From: Podospora pseudocomata
Taxonomy: Eukaryota; Ascomycota; Sordariomycetes; Sordariales; Podosporaceae
DNA length: 64,000 nucleotides
Assembly: GCF_035222375.1 (NCBI RefSeq)
Contig: NW_026946363.1
Span: 3,534,001-3,598,000 of the forward strand
Direction of reading: 5' to 3'
The notes beneath the pieces were generated by a model. It was not told where the DNA came from. It ran no database searches and saw only the letters and a program-made list of their open reading frames with translations. This document shows positions 1-11,245 of this stretch, one piece after another. How positions within the stretch are numbered: position 1 is the first letter of the stretch; every line of letters begins with the position of its first letter. A program made the position numbers and the translations under genes.

Positions 1-976
1 GTCTTTGACTAGGCTATATGACGCTGTCAGCACTACACATTCACGACCGGGCCCTTGAGCTCCGTAGATCAAAAGGCAGGCCTTTCCCTCGCTGAGTGTT
101 CGCTCCAACTTACCCAAAGTCAGATCCATTCCAGTCGCCAAAAACAGGCCCAAGCGGGCATGCTCCGTTCTTCAACTCATCATTGCAAAAGTCGGTAAGA
201 TTGGACCAAGGCTCATACGTCAAGACTTTGATCCTGGCTCTCAACGTGGTGAACTTATTTACGTCGGGTACCCCCAGAAGCTTGCCGTCGGTTTTATTCG
301 GGTCAGTCCAGTCCGGACTGGTCGCCGGCGGCAATGACACCGGTGTGTACGAGCCCGTCACATTCCCCCACAGCGTAACCCGAAGAGAGTGCCTATCGGT
401 TGCTTCGAAAGTAGCATCGATGTGTATGGGTTCCCACTGCAGCTTTGGCGGTTGACTGTTTCTGTAGGTGTCTGATAGACAGTTCTCGAACGGCACGGAG
501 GCAGCGGCAGCCGGACGGGTGAGGGGGCTCAACAGCAATATCAACACAGCGGGAAGGCGGAGGAAGGACCGCAGTTCGGATAGCCGGGAACGAGGGCCTG
601 TGTGGCGGACAAAATCGGACGACAAGATGTCAGGCGAAGGGCTCCGACCCGTCATGGCGACGACCGATACGGACAACCCATCGGCCGCATGCCGGGGCCG
701 ATCATGGTAGCCACGGGCTCGGACGCCACGGGGCTCAGATGGCGACTCTGGATGGAAAGGGGGCTTGGGTGTAACTGGGATGTCGGGAGCATCGACGTCT
801 CGCATGTTTAGCAGAGCTGCTGTGTTGATGTCGGCAGCGTCAGGGGGAGTGTCGACTGTCTCGGTGTCTTGAACACGCCGGTAGAACGAATAGGCTGCCG
901 GCGGTCTTGCACTGTTGAAGAAAGCTGGGCCTGTCGGCAGAATCGGCGATTGTGGTAACGGCGCAACGGCAACGGA
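1..976 (-). CDS. TRP/Flc-like membrane protein with ML-like domain, 5' part only (partial)
   Basis: The protein has a hydrophobic segment (LPAVLILLLSP) followed by an Ala-rich stretch and then a luminal region with FENCLSD, a Val-Leu-Thr-Tyr-Glu-Pro-Trp motif and CPLGPVF. This pattern fits the ML-like domain at the front of fungal TRP-like/Flc (FAD carrier or Pkd2-type) proteins of ER, vacuole or plasma membrane. The exon seen runs from 976 down to 114, ending at a GTAAGT donor (113-108). A possible acceptor ATATAG lies near 13-18, so the transmembrane core is outside the window. The first ATG in frame is at 805, but the frame stays open to 976, directly after a CATAG acceptor. The translated stretch before 805 (Pro-rich, with a Phe-Phe-Asn-Ser and a Tyr-Arg-Arg motif) looks coding, so an upstream exon is likely; its position is unresolved. 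The family call is from remembered similarity. Confidence 0.7.
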
Positions 977-1981
977 CTATGTGCTGTGCATCTTGGAGTG
1001 TACGTCGTCTTGCAGTCCCAATCTGACGAGTGCCTGTCTTTTTCGAGTTCTGTCGGTTCGATATGTCGTCGGCAGGCCTTTGGGGACTGGAAAGAATAGA
1101 AGCGACAGGATAACGAGCGTCAGCCCCGGACAGGACGGACGCGCACGAGTGCGGAAGGATGCTTTGGGTGGTGTCCCCACACCAGGTAGCGCTTTTGGAA
1201 CTTGGAGGAGGCAGTGCTGGGTAACATGCACGGCCTCTGTTTGGTTAGCGTGCGCGCCAGGGACCCAGGAGATTGTGACAGCCCGCGGGCGGGTCTTGCC
1301 CTGGTCTGTGCACTGACATATGTAGAACCAGGCCTCAAATGACGTGGATTTCCATGACTGCTGGAATAGGCTTGACAAGTCTTCAACTGCTCGACTGGCT
1401 TCTTTCTGTCTGTACCTCCCTAATGCACTGATTGATACAGGGAGCAAAGAGTCAATCAAGGTCATGACGTTTTCTACTTCTCCCCAATGTTACAGCGTTT
1501 CTTGCCAACTTGCCCAACACGAGGTTAATGGATTATGGATTACTATGGATCAGCGGGAGCGGCCTTGATCGTGACCCTGCTATTAAGGCACTTGTTATAC
1601 CTCCATCAACCTCTCCGGAACCTTTGTGTTCTGCCGCCCAACCAAGAGGTGGCCCGCTGTATGACTGCAGCGGCCGGCCAGTCCGTCACACCTTTGGGGT
1701 CAGAACCAGGCCTGGAGATAGGGTGAACATTATCAACGGCACGTTTTCTTGAGACCAAGTGACACGCCTCGCATGAAAATAAGACACCGAAATTACCAAT
1801 TGATATTTAGCACGCTGTTTTTCTATCTTCCCCCTTACTCCCTTATTAACTTTGTCAGAGTATGCCTCCCGGGTATCTCCTATCATTGTCATCCCACTTC
1901 GTATTCCCTCTTTTCCATGCCAAAACAAAGCAACAGATAGAGCCATACATGACACGAGCAAAGTTTTGCCAAGCATATACA
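977..1981. other. Region between TRP-like gene and MutL gene; possible 5' exon(s)
   Basis: This holds the unresolved 5' end of the TRP-like gene and the 3' flank of the MutL gene. On the minus strand an intron-like 3' end (CTGAC branch, pyrimidine tract, CTTTCCAG) occurs near 1097-1135, which would suit an extra 5' exon of the TRP-like gene. The open frames here have no recognisable domain. Confidence 0.4.
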
Positions 1982-4900
1982 TCAAGATTGCAATTCAAGC
2001 CTCCTTTCCTTCGCCCACTGCCTGCCAATGCGTTCCATCTCTGTACAGTCTTCAGCAGTGTTCGGATGAAGCGTCCACTCTGTGGCCGGTGCAAGCTTCC
2101 TCAACAGTTTCTTCAGTTGTGTCAAGATGGCTTTGTCCCATTCTGAAAATGGCAATCGCAGGCTTTGTGATACCATTCTAGGGTGATTTTCTGCTCCTGG
2201 TCGAAGCTCGCGTATAGGCCGGAAAACCGTTAATTCGAGAGTGTTGATGATAACCCGGGGCGCATGAGTTTCGTATCTGGGTGTTCCTAACGGCAGCCAA
2301 CTTCTCGTGTTCTGGCCAAGTCCGACCTTTGTAGTGCTGTGTACAGGTCTATCAGTATCGTGATTGGAAACCCGGAAATGCGGCCTCCTGATTCGAGCGG
2401 CGCTCTGTTCCTTCCCACCACGATGGAGGGCATGTCCCGCCCTCTGCTCATCCTTCGGTCCAAATAAACTTTGCAGACTGGCCGCCTCACCAGCATCTTC
2501 ATGATTCGACTGTGCTAGGGGGTTATTGAAATGGCCCGAAGCAGATGTTTCTGTGACTACTGCGCGAGCGTTGTGTTGAGATCGAATCGCCGACCCTGCC
2601 GTGGGTCTTACCAAGCCATCACTGTCGCCTTCGACGTTGTTTCTATGCTTCTCAAAAGGGAGCGTGGCTTGTTTCGAGTGACCATCTGCTCTCCTCATAT
2701 CAGGATACCGCTTTTCGAAATGCTTCCTGATATCACCGCCATTTCTATGCTGCCGTGCTCCAGGATTTGTCAGACCGCTGACCGCAGTCTCGTCTTCTGA
2801 ATCAGTGTTTTCGGAGCTATGGCTTTCCGTTGTCGCATTATCAGAGTCACTAGAGCTATGTTGATTGGGATCTCCAGTTGATGACAGGACATTTTTAGCC
2901 GAAACTCCCCGAGTTACTCGGTTACGCTGCTGATTCTGTTGTCGTTTTGGTATGTGGAGAGGCTGCAACGAGGTTCTTTGGACCGCATTTGATGACATTG
3001 GAGTCTCGCCAAGAGGCACTTCCAGTCTTTGGGCTGCGTTGTCTGAAGACCCACCGATGAGTAGTCTGGCTGCCCTTGACACGTGAGGGTAGATGCGGCG
3101 CGGCAGTAGGCGATCTTTATACGTCGGGTGGCTCGTATTACCATGGCTCGGCCGAAGTGATGGTGGGATCAACTGGTCTGGCTCGGAAGATGGTGGCGGC
3201 GTCAATGGCGTGACTGGGAGCTTGAAGCTAGGGTTCAGTCTCACAATAGGCAGTCCTCGCTGATGAGATTGGGCTGGGCCCCTAATACCCGTAGCTTCTG
3301 CACGTGGAGGCACTCTGGATAACTTCGGCTGTTTCTCGTGAAACTGCCGGTTGTCCGGGCGGCCCGAGGGAAGAGGGCGCCTTTTGAGACTTCCCATAGC
3401 TGCAATAGACCACGGGTTGAGCTCTGCCAAAGCGTTATGTCCGTCGGCCCCATGAGACTCTGAACGCTGCCGACTTTCTTCTTGGCTTTGGGTGTCGGTG
3501 TTGCTCTCCTCTTCCAGAGTTGGACGCACAGGTTGGCCCAATTCGTTCTGACTCTCCATGTCAAAGTCACCATCCGATCCGTCTACCGGAGCCGACATAT
3601 CAACCGTCCACGAACTCGCTTGGCCCTTATGAAATGTTGGCGAATGCAGGTAATTTTGGAGAGTTACGTTGGTACTTACGGTGAAAAGATCCCGGTGATT
3701 GTGATTATCTTGTGGGCTCATCTCTCCATCACCATCCCCTCTGATTCGTGACGAGTGTAAAAGGGGTAACGCGGCTGCTGCATGTTTCTTATGTTGGTCG
3801 GCAATTGATGTGCTATTGGGTTCATCCGGGCGGTGATTCCCCTGCCTACCAATCCCATCTTCCAAGTGTGAACAAGCTTCCAACACTTCCCCCCTATTTT
3901 CACGACCCTGTCCCTCATTGACACTACTGGGGTAGACCACCCGCAGGAATGTTTTGAAGTCACTGATCAATTGGTCTTCCTGAAGAAACAAAACATCCTC
4001 CTTGGCTGGCTCTATGTTGACATCGTACCATCCTAGAGAACAGCAGATGTTCAGACAGATGAAAATATCCTTGGGGACACCTGCCGAAGTTAGTGGACAG
4101 ACCGACTGTCTCAAACATTCTCTCAACGCCATGGTCAGTTTTCTCCCGGTTCCTCGAGTGGCTGAAATGGGGCGGGAGTCGACAGAGAAGAAAAGGCCCT
4201 TCGGAATTTTGCTGTGCTCGACATCTGGTTTCATAAGAATCGCTTCAAACACGTGTCGCCTGCTCCTTTCTTCGCCCGGAAAGCCTGTGTTGGGATCTGG
4301 TCTGTCCGGCCACGTTCGGACAAAACACTGAGATGCCTTCTGAACACCGAAGATCTGGATAGCTGTTTCCATAATGTCCTTGCCTGGATGTGGAGATATC
4401 CTCAGAGACTGATTGGGGTTTTGTAAGACTGCAAAGTGTATCCTAAGCGGGTGTCTCGCAAACGCACAAGCCTGAACCAAGTGCCTCATCTTCTCGATGT
4501 TCTTCGATATCTCCACCGGCTTTCTCGCGATTCGCTCTCGGACGGGATAATTGGAGAAAATGTTGGTGACTGTGACTGTAGTGCCCTGCTCAGCAGCGTG
4601 TACGCTTTGAGTTTCGACGCCGCCGTTGTCAGCAAGCCGAATCATTTGAGGGGTCTCCAATCCGACTCTCGTGATCACATGAACGGTTGCTACCGTGTTG
4701 ATACTGGCCAAGGCTGTCCCACGAAATCCAAGAGATTTCCCACCAATCTTGTCAATGTCCTCAAAGGAACTGAGCTTGCTCGTATGCGAAGGGCGGCCAA
4801 GGGCGTTGAAGTCAGAGGATGATATACCGCTTCCATTATCCCTCACTTCAATCTTGTCTACAGTGTTTGGGGAAACACTGATATGTATGGTCTGTGCCCC

Positions 4901-5011
4901 CGAGTCCAGAGCGTTGTCCAGCAGTTCTTTCAAGACCATGAAAGTTGAGGTAATGTTCAAAGTCGAGCCGATCCGCCGGCAAGCATCATCCGGGAGTGGT
5001 GTGATGGGCAT
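1982..5011 (-). CDS. MutL-family (Mlh2/PMS1-like) mismatch-repair ATPase
   Basis: The 1,009-residue protein begins with a GHKL ATPase domain. Motif I is KELLDNALDSG (catalytic Glu29, Mg-binding Asn33), motif II is DNGSGI (58-63), and the ATP-lid motif is GFRGTAL (95-101). The MutL transducer domain follows to about residue 345 (SVDSRPIS, then NIEPAKEDVLF). The rest is about 650 residues of low-complexity, charged sequence. I see no DQHAxxER-type endonuclease motif, so this resembles the accessory MutL paralogue (yeast Mlh2/human PMS1) more than the Pms1/PMS2 nuclease; MLH3 is less likely. In the family, such proteins pair with Mlh1 in mismatch repair and meiotic conversion. The lid motif normally reads GFRGEAL, so Thr99 is unusual. 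A small in-frame intron near 3630-3690 (GTAAGTACC on the minus strand) cannot be excluded. The start ATG begins the conserved N-terminal helix. Confidence 0.88.
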   Translation of the reverse strand: MPITPLPDDACRRIGSTLNITSTFMVLKELLDNALDSGAQTIHISVSPNTVDKIEVRDNGSGISSSDFNALGRPSHTSKLSSFEDIDKIGGKSLGFRGTALASINTVATVHVITRVGLETPQMIRLADNGGVETQSVHAAEQGTTVTVTNIFSNYPVRERIARKPVEISKNIEKMRHLVQACAFARHPLRIHFAVLQNPNQSLRISPHPGKDIMETAIQIFGVQKASQCFVRTWPDRPDPNTGFPGEERSRRHVFEAILMKPDVEHSKIPKGLFFSVDSRPISATRGTGRKLTMALRECLRQSVCPLTSAGVPKDIFICLNICCSLGWYDVNIEPAKEDVLFLQEDQLISDFKTFLRVVYPSSVNEGQGRENRGEVLEACSHLEDGIGRQGNHRPDEPNSTSIADQHKKHAAAALPLLHSSRIRGDGDGEMSPQDNHNHRDLFTVSTNVTLQNYLHSPTFHKGQASSWTVDMSAPVDGSDGDFDMESQNELGQPVRPTLEEESNTDTQSQEESRQRSESHGADGHNALAELNPWSIAAMGSLKRRPLPSGRPDNRQFHEKQPKLSRVPPRAEATGIRGPAQSHQRGLPIVRLNPSFKLPVTPLTPPPSSEPDQLIPPSLRPSHGNTSHPTYKDRLLPRRIYPHVSRAARLLIGGSSDNAAQRLEVPLGETPMSSNAVQRTSLQPLHIPKRQQNQQRNRVTRGVSAKNVLSSTGDPNQHSSSDSDNATTESHSSENTDSEDETAVSGLTNPGARQHRNGGDIRKHFEKRYPDMRRADGHSKQATLPFEKHRNNVEGDSDGLVRPTAGSAIRSQHNARAVVTETSASGHFNNPLAQSNHEDAGEAASLQSLFGPKDEQRAGHALHRGGKEQSAARIRRPHFRVSNHDTDRPVHSTTKVGLGQNTRSWLPLGTPRYETHAPRVIINTLELTVFRPIRELRPGAENHPRMVSQSLRLPFSEWDKAILTQLKKLLRKLAPATEWTLHPNTAEDCTEMERIGRQWAKERRLELQS

Positions 5012-5187
5012 GGTGGCTAGAAAAACAACAGAATATTGATATCAAGGGTAGTACTCATGATTCTAGCGGGAGTGATGGAATAATAATAAGTACATGAGGG
5101 AATAAGGGCCGGTGCCCACAAGGTAGATTGCTTGGTGCTGGGCAGATATGTTTTTGCGGAAGACAGTTCTGTTTTTTTTTTTTTTTT

Positions 5188-5225
<38 letters not shown>

Positions 5226-5881
5226 CGGCTTTCACTCTGTCCACGTGAAGACCAGACACCTGGAACAGAGAGAAGGCGCCGATGCGCTGTTAAGCTGAAA
5301 GGCGCAACCACCGTGGTTCTTGCCTTGTTGGGAGCTCGCCAGCAGTGGTTGGTACTTGCCACAAAGTAGCTGACGCACTATCGAAGGGGGGAATCCCTCT
5401 GCCCTCTCTTAATAGACTAAACTTACATGTCTCAACAAAAACATTTAGTAGCGAGAAGTATATCTAGCCTCCTGATATCCTTACATTGTTACATAATGTA
5501 GTGAGGCCATTCATCTTGAAGTTGGTCGACGGATTAGGAAGGAAGTAAACATACACTGATAATAGGGGACCAATCAGAGCAGGAACTGAGTTGCTAACTA
5601 ACCACCGCTGATGAGCTAAGAGGAAATTGCCGAGCGGCAGACGAGGCAGAAGGAGCCCCGCCATGGCCCGGGCCAGCAACGTCAGCGGACCCTCAGGGGC
5701 ATTTCGAATGCCGACTGCCCCTCATTTATTCAACCCCCTTCCGGAACTTGGAAGCTCACTTTTTTACAGTTATCATTCGAATTACTCACTCCACGACTAT
5801 ACGAAGCCTTCAGCCAGAGTCAAATCACGAAACGCCACAATCTGCTTACCCGACCCCGTAACCTTCCGTATCATCGACAAC
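5012..5881. promoter_or_regulatory. Divergent intergenic region, MutL gene / lumazine synthase
   Basis: This 870-base stretch separates two divergent genes and must contain both promoters. It contains a poly(T) run and a (GT)16 microsatellite. An in-frame open extension of lumazine synthase reaches back to 5627 but does not look conserved. I see no clear TATA box. Confidence 0.5.
5172..5221. repeat. Poly(T)17 followed by (GT)16 microsatellite
   Basis: Seventeen T residues (5172-5188) are followed by a C and then an uninterrupted GT dinucleotide tract (5190-5221). It lies about 160 bp upstream of the MutL start codon and about 660 bp upstream of the lumazine synthase start codon. Confidence 0.95.
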
Positions 5882-6681
<800 letters not shown>

Positions 6682-7066
6682 AAGCAGATCGGAAAGTAGC
6701 GAACCGAAAAGCTAGGGAAGGGTCTGAAAATACAATGCTTTTCCTATTACTGAATTAGAGCAATGAAGTGCTATGTCTATCGTGAGTTGTCCGAAAGGAC
6801 TGCCTCAAAAATCACCAAAGAGAAAGGCTCCAAAAACACCTCCGTTCTTTCCTCAACGCTATCCCCACTCCTGCGCCCCTTTATCCGCCGCAAGACCGCT
6901 TCTGATACCGATAAAGATAATGAAACAAAGATGAATGTACAATGTGGCCACTTGATTTATCCAACACATGCAAAAGCAAAATGGCCAGCAGCAAAAGACC
7001 CTCCAACTTCTCTAATCCCTCCGATATAGATACTAATATCGAGTCTTACTGTGACAGGAGATGCAC
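6682..7066. other. Convergent 3' intergenic region
   Basis: This 385-base stretch lies between the convergent lumazine synthase and disordered-protein genes. It probably holds both 3' untranslated regions. I see no gene. Confidence 0.5.
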
Positions 7067-9895
7067 TCAGTTGATAAATGAACCCAGATCACCACCGATC
7101 GACGACGATTTCTTGCTCTTCCACATCGACTTCTTTTTCTCGCGCTTGGCCTTCATCGCCGCCCACCCCTCCTCATCGTCATCATCCGAGCCACTTCCAG
7201 ACTTTGTTACCGATATTGTGGGCTGTGTGATTGCTCCCGACATGGTGGTCGATTTCCGGAGATGGCCTGGCGCCACGGGAACGTGTGGTGCCGGAACGTG
7301 GGAGACTGGACGGTAGCGGCCAGGAAGGCCAATGTTGCTTCGTTCTGAGGGGGCAATTGATGGAGCGTATCCGCCGCCCTGCATCATGATCGAAGGGGCA
7401 AAGCCAGGATGTTGCAGGGGCTGTATCCATGAGGCCGAGCTTGGCTGTACCATGCTCATCGTGCGCATTTGCGCGTCGCCCCCCCGACCAGTGGGCAGAT
7501 CCAGCATGGAGTCGTTTCCTAGAAACGAATGACGCATCTCAGGAGCACCGCCCATCCCCGGCATTGGTGGGAGAGGACCCATGGCGCCGAGACTGCCGGC
7601 TGACTGTGAGGTAGTCAAGTAGCCATTGGGCGTGGTGGGAGCGCTGCCATTTTGGCCCGCCATTATCTGCATAAACTGCATCTGCATCTGCATGAATGTT
7701 TGCATCTGCTGCGTCATCTGGATCTGTGCCTGGTCACCTGGCGTCAGCATCGGAGGAGCAGCTTGGTTCTGGTACATGAGATGTGACGGCATGCCGGTCA
7801 TCGGATCGAAAGGACCTGCCCCGGGCATGGCCGGCATCGATGCCGAGCCGTCGATGTGCGGGCTTCCGCGCCTCATTGCACGATTGCGCTCTTCGTTTGC
7901 GATGATGTTGATCAGGCCGCCAGGAGGAATCGCGCCTGCGGGGTTTCCGGGGGCAGGAGCGCCGCCTCCGAGAGCGAAGCTCTCGCGGACAGAGTTGCGA
8001 ACCAGACCAGCGCCAAGAAATGGGTCTTGGGGAAGATTTCTTGCAAAGGCAGGAAGACGTCCAGGGGTGCCAGCTCCGGCTCCAGCCACGGCATCTCCAG
8101 TAACCGACATTGGCCTTTGAAAGCTAGGTTGTTGTGAGGCGCGCAAGTTGGGGTTCGATGCCATGGTGCTCAGGCGTGTGGGCGGTCGGTTTCTGTTTGG
8201 GAAGCCGTGTGCAGCGAGAATAGCCAATGGAATCTCCTCATCTTCGTCTGAAGGGTCCGAAGCGTGGGCAACCGCTAGGTTGGCGCCGGAGGCGAGGGCT
8301 ATATTGGGGAGGTTCGGGGTGCTGAAAGATATTTGCAGGCTCGGTCTTGAGGAAGGTAGATTGGCAGATTCACCAGTGACCTTCATCATCTGCTGCCGGT
8401 ATACCGCCATGTGTGCCTCTTGCTTCCGACGCTGCTTGGTCTGCTGCTTCGCTCTTTCAATGTCGTCCTCGTCATCCTCATAGTTGTCCTCGTCATCGTC
8501 ATCTTTGTCTTTGTTTGAGACAGCTTCCTGCTGTCGTTCCTTGTCTTGTCTTTCCTTGTCCTGGCGATACTTTTCAAACTCGGCTGGGGTCATTACCTTG
8601 TTGCTCGAAGGTGGGCTGGCCTTTTTGGCTGTGAAGCGGCTGGCAGATTTTGAAGAGAACGAATGCGTCGTGTCGAACAAACTGTCGTCATCTTCATCTC
8701 TGCGATATCTCGACGTGGAAGGGGCGTGAGACGAGATGACAGACCCAGTCATGAACTTATTGGCAGTGGACAGAGAGTCCCTTAACAGTCTCGCCTCCTC
8801 ATCCTCGCCATCAGCCTCCTCGGGGGTTGGTGTCTTTGGGGCGAGCAGCGGTTTCCTAGGGCCTGCTTCTGGCGACGCACTGGGCTTCCTTTCGGCAAGC
8901 GGCGAAGTATGGCGAGGAACTGGGGGAGGGAGGTTCTCCTTGATGGGGGGCGATGGACTAGACGGCGCGATTAGCTGGTCGTTGGAGTGCTGGCTGCTCC
9001 AAGAGTATGGCGAAGCCTCGACCTTGGTAGTCATGTCGATGTGAAGGGGGGAGGGCTGGTTCAATCGCGACGCAGTGAGGGAGCGGGGGGCAAGCGCCTG
9101 CCTGCCCTTTTGTTCATCTTTGACCGTGGCCACGCTTGAGCGCTTGTCGCTTCCGAGTATCATCTTGCCAAAGTCGCCGCCCAAATCAAGACTAAAGTCG
9201 TTGTCGTCGATCCTTGGTGATGTAACAGTAGTGGAAGTTGAAGTGGTGGTCGCTCTCGATCGGCCATTTACCGGCGTCTGGGCTGTCGGGACATCGGAAG
9301 CGACCGGGCTGGATGGCCTGTCCTCCTGCATCTCGGGTGCTGGGGGTAGTTGCTTCTTTTGCCCGCCAAATGAAAACGTGCGACCGGCGGCCTTGAGAAA
9401 GTTGGCCGAGGATGATTTTGGAATGGGAGGCACTGGGATATCGGCGTGCAGCTTTTTGTTGTTTCTCCAGTCTTCCTGTCCGCCCATGTCGGCAGACGAA
9501 GGGGCAGTGGAGGCATTGCTGTGACGGGACGAGTTATCGGTCGAGTTCGTTTTGGTCGTGTTGGAAGATCCGCTTCCGCTGCGAGCTATTAGCAATCGGA
9601 AATGAAAAAAAAGCGGAACCCCTGCTCTCGCCAGCCTTCTTATATCCCCAGCCAGCTGAAAGACGTACCGGTTGGGCTTGAGGTCAGCGAATATGTTGTC
9701 GTCAACCGTGACTTCAGACGCGGTAGACCGATGCGCGCCGTGCGGCTTGCCCGTCAATCTGACACCCCCGTCGAAAGACTTTCCCCCCGAGACTTCGGTA
9801 CGCTCGAGCACCCGGAACGAAGGGCCCGTCACGGCAACATTTTCAAGGCTGTCAGCGGTTGACTTCCGCTTGACAAAAGTGGGAAACCTAGGCAT
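7067..9895 (-). CDS. Large conserved fungal disordered protein, function unknown
   Basis: I do not recognise a domain. The most likely model starts at ATG 9895 (MPRFPTFVKRKS) and has one 90-bp intron (9579-9668, GTACGT donor, CTCGCAG acceptor), giving about 912 residues. The intron length is a multiple of three, so the frame stays open through it. An upstream in-frame ATG at 10219 would add 108 poorly ordered residues. The protein is rich in Ser, Pro, Asp and Glu. It has a phenylalanine/glycine patch (AAGRTFSFGG), an acidic run (about plus-strand 8460-8510), a charged Lys/Arg/Gln helix, an AAHGFPNRNRPP motif and a Gln/Met-rich tract (plus strand about 7670-7730). It ends in a basic KKSMWKSKK segment. 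The overall look is of a scaffold or cell-cortex protein, which is only inference. Confidence 0.75.
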   Translation of the reverse strand: MPRFPTFVKRKSTADSLENVAVTGPSFRVLERTEVSGGKSFDGGVRLTGKPHGAHRSTASEVTVDDNIFADLKPNRYVFQLAGDIRRLARAGVPLFFHFRLLIARSGSGSSNTTKTNSTDNSSRHSNASTAPSSADMGGQEDWRNNKKLHADIPVPPIPKSSSANFLKAAGRTFSFGGQKKQLPPAPEMQEDRPSSPVASDVPTAQTPVNGRSRATTTSTSTTVTSPRIDDNDFSLDLGGDFGKMILGSDKRSSVATVKDEQKGRQALAPRSLTASRLNQPSPLHIDMTTKVEASPYSWSSQHSNDQLIAPSSPSPPIKENLPPPVPRHTSPLAERKPSASPEAGPRKPLLAPKTPTPEEADGEDEEARLLRDSLSTANKFMTGSVISSHAPSTSRYRRDEDDDSLFDTTHSFSSKSASRFTAKKASPPSSNKVMTPAEFEKYRQDKERQDKERQQEAVSNKDKDDDDEDNYEDDEDDIERAKQQTKQRRKQEAHMAVYRQQMMKVTGESANLPSSRPSLQISFSTPNLPNIALASGANLAVAHASDPSDEDEEIPLAILAAHGFPNRNRPPTRLSTMASNPNLRASQQPSFQRPMSVTGDAVAGAGAGTPGRLPAFARNLPQDPFLGAGLVRNSVRESFALGGGAPAPGNPAGAIPPGGLINIIANEERNRAMRRGSPHIDGSASMPAMPGAGPFDPMTGMPSHLMYQNQAAPPMLTPGDQAQIQMTQQMQTFMQMQMQFMQIMAGQNGSAPTTPNGYLTTSQSAGSLGAMGPLPPMPGMGGAPEMRHSFLGNDSMLDLPTGRGGDAQMRTMSMVQPSSASWIQPLQHPGFAPSIMMQGGGYAPSIAPSERSNIGLPGRYRPVSHVPAPHVPVAPGHLRKSTTMSGAITQPTISVTKSGSGSDDDDEEGWAAMKAKREKKKSMWKSKKSSSIGGDLGSFIN

Positions 9896-10956
9896 ATAGG
9901 GAGGTCTCGATGGGGTTGAATGGGGAGATGTTGGGTGGTTGCGCCGGACTAAAAGCCGAGGAGGGCAGGGGACTGCGGTCCCTTTGTGTACTCGGGAAGG
10001 TGCGTCGGATAATACGAGGCTGGTAGGAGGTGAGGTGAGACAATGCTCAGAGAGGCTACCGAGGTCGCTGTCGGGAACAGTCGCAGCTGGGTCTCGAAAA
10101 GCCGGCGGCCGCGTGTTTCTCCTCAGACAGTAATTCGGCTGATATACGCGGTGTTGGCGGACTGCATCGTTGGGCAAAACAAGGTCAGTTACACTGTCTG
10201 CGCGAGTGGGGAGGGGCATGCTGTGACCCGAGAAGCCCGAGACAGAGCTTCCAGATGGGTGCTCAGGTGCTGGGTTGCTTCGTCGGACAGCCGAGGGGGC
10301 AAGGAGGAAAGGATGCGAGACTCAGAGTCTGGTGTATCTGCCAGGCGAACAGACGAACAGGGAGCAGGAGCTGAGACGCACTGGGCTGGCGTGCTTGCAC
10401 GACACAGGTTCCAGCTGTCCGGCGGTGCCATCCTAACCTTCCCGTGCCTCCCCTAGCATCGTAGACCAAACCGGCACGCCCAGAGATTTAGACTGAACAA
10501 GGGGAGCAAAAGGGCCCTTCTGGCAGCCGTCATTCTCACGAACGATCGGTCGAGGGCTGTTTGGAGAGAGGAAGAGATCAAGGCTAGGCGGGTGACGGGC
10601 AGGCAGGGGACACGGGAAGAAAGAAGGTTTTGACTTACAGAATCAGGAGCGAGCCGAAGTCGCAAGCTTGTTGACAATTAGGGGGATTATTGGACGACAG
10701 CCAGACGGCTTTGTGTATATAACCGCCGACACTGAGATAGGCGTCAGGTCAGACTCTGACGGGCTCGTTTGTGTCGATGACAAATGACAAAGTAACGATG
10801 CACGATAACGCGAGGAAAACCACGCTATGAACCGGCGCTGTGGAGAGGGTTGCGAAAAAGAAAACTGGCGGTTCAAAACGGGCTGAGAAACTCCGAGGCG
10901 ATGCAGCAAAAGAGAGGCGATTCTCGCAAACAGAGACAGAGTAGGTAGAGTGTGCT

Positions 10957-10997
10957 CGAGAGAGAGGGAGGGAGAGAGAGAGAGAGAGAGAGAGAGA
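10957..10997. repeat. Purine tract with (GA)13 microsatellite
   Basis: An imperfect GA-rich tract becomes a pure GA repeat from 10972 to 10997. It lies in the 5' flank of the minus-strand disordered-protein gene. Confidence 0.95.
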
Positions 10998-11225
10998 CAG
11001 CGAATGCGATGCGGGTATGTTATGGTATGGAATCAGCGAAAGCGAAACTGGTGGGCGAAAGCGATTGACGACACACGATGCTTCAGAGGGGGATATCCGC
11101 GAGAGCAGCAGGGTGCAATGGGAGAAAGCAAAGACGACAGCGACAGTGACAATGACAGCAACCAAACAACAGGATGGGATCAGGAGGAGAAAATGGGCGG
11201 TTGGCTCGAGAATTATTTTTATTTC

Positions 11226-11245
11226 CATGGCATGGCATGGCATGG
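11226..11245. repeat. Four tandem CATGG units
   Basis: Four perfect 5-bp CATGG units lie head to tail, followed by a short GGGCATGCCC palindrome. This is a minor tandem repeat with no assigned role. Confidence 0.9.

Noticed and set aside
977-1465. 162-codon minus-strand open frame upstream of the TRP-like gene
   Set aside because: It is in the frame of the gene but ends with the TAG that belongs to the intron acceptor. Its composition does not look coding, though a short exon inside it is possible.
5627-5881. In-frame N-terminal extension of lumazine synthase as a targeting peptide
   Set aside because: It is open by chance length and lacks conserved residues. The family starts at the MHTKGP methionine, and the enzyme is normally cytosolic.
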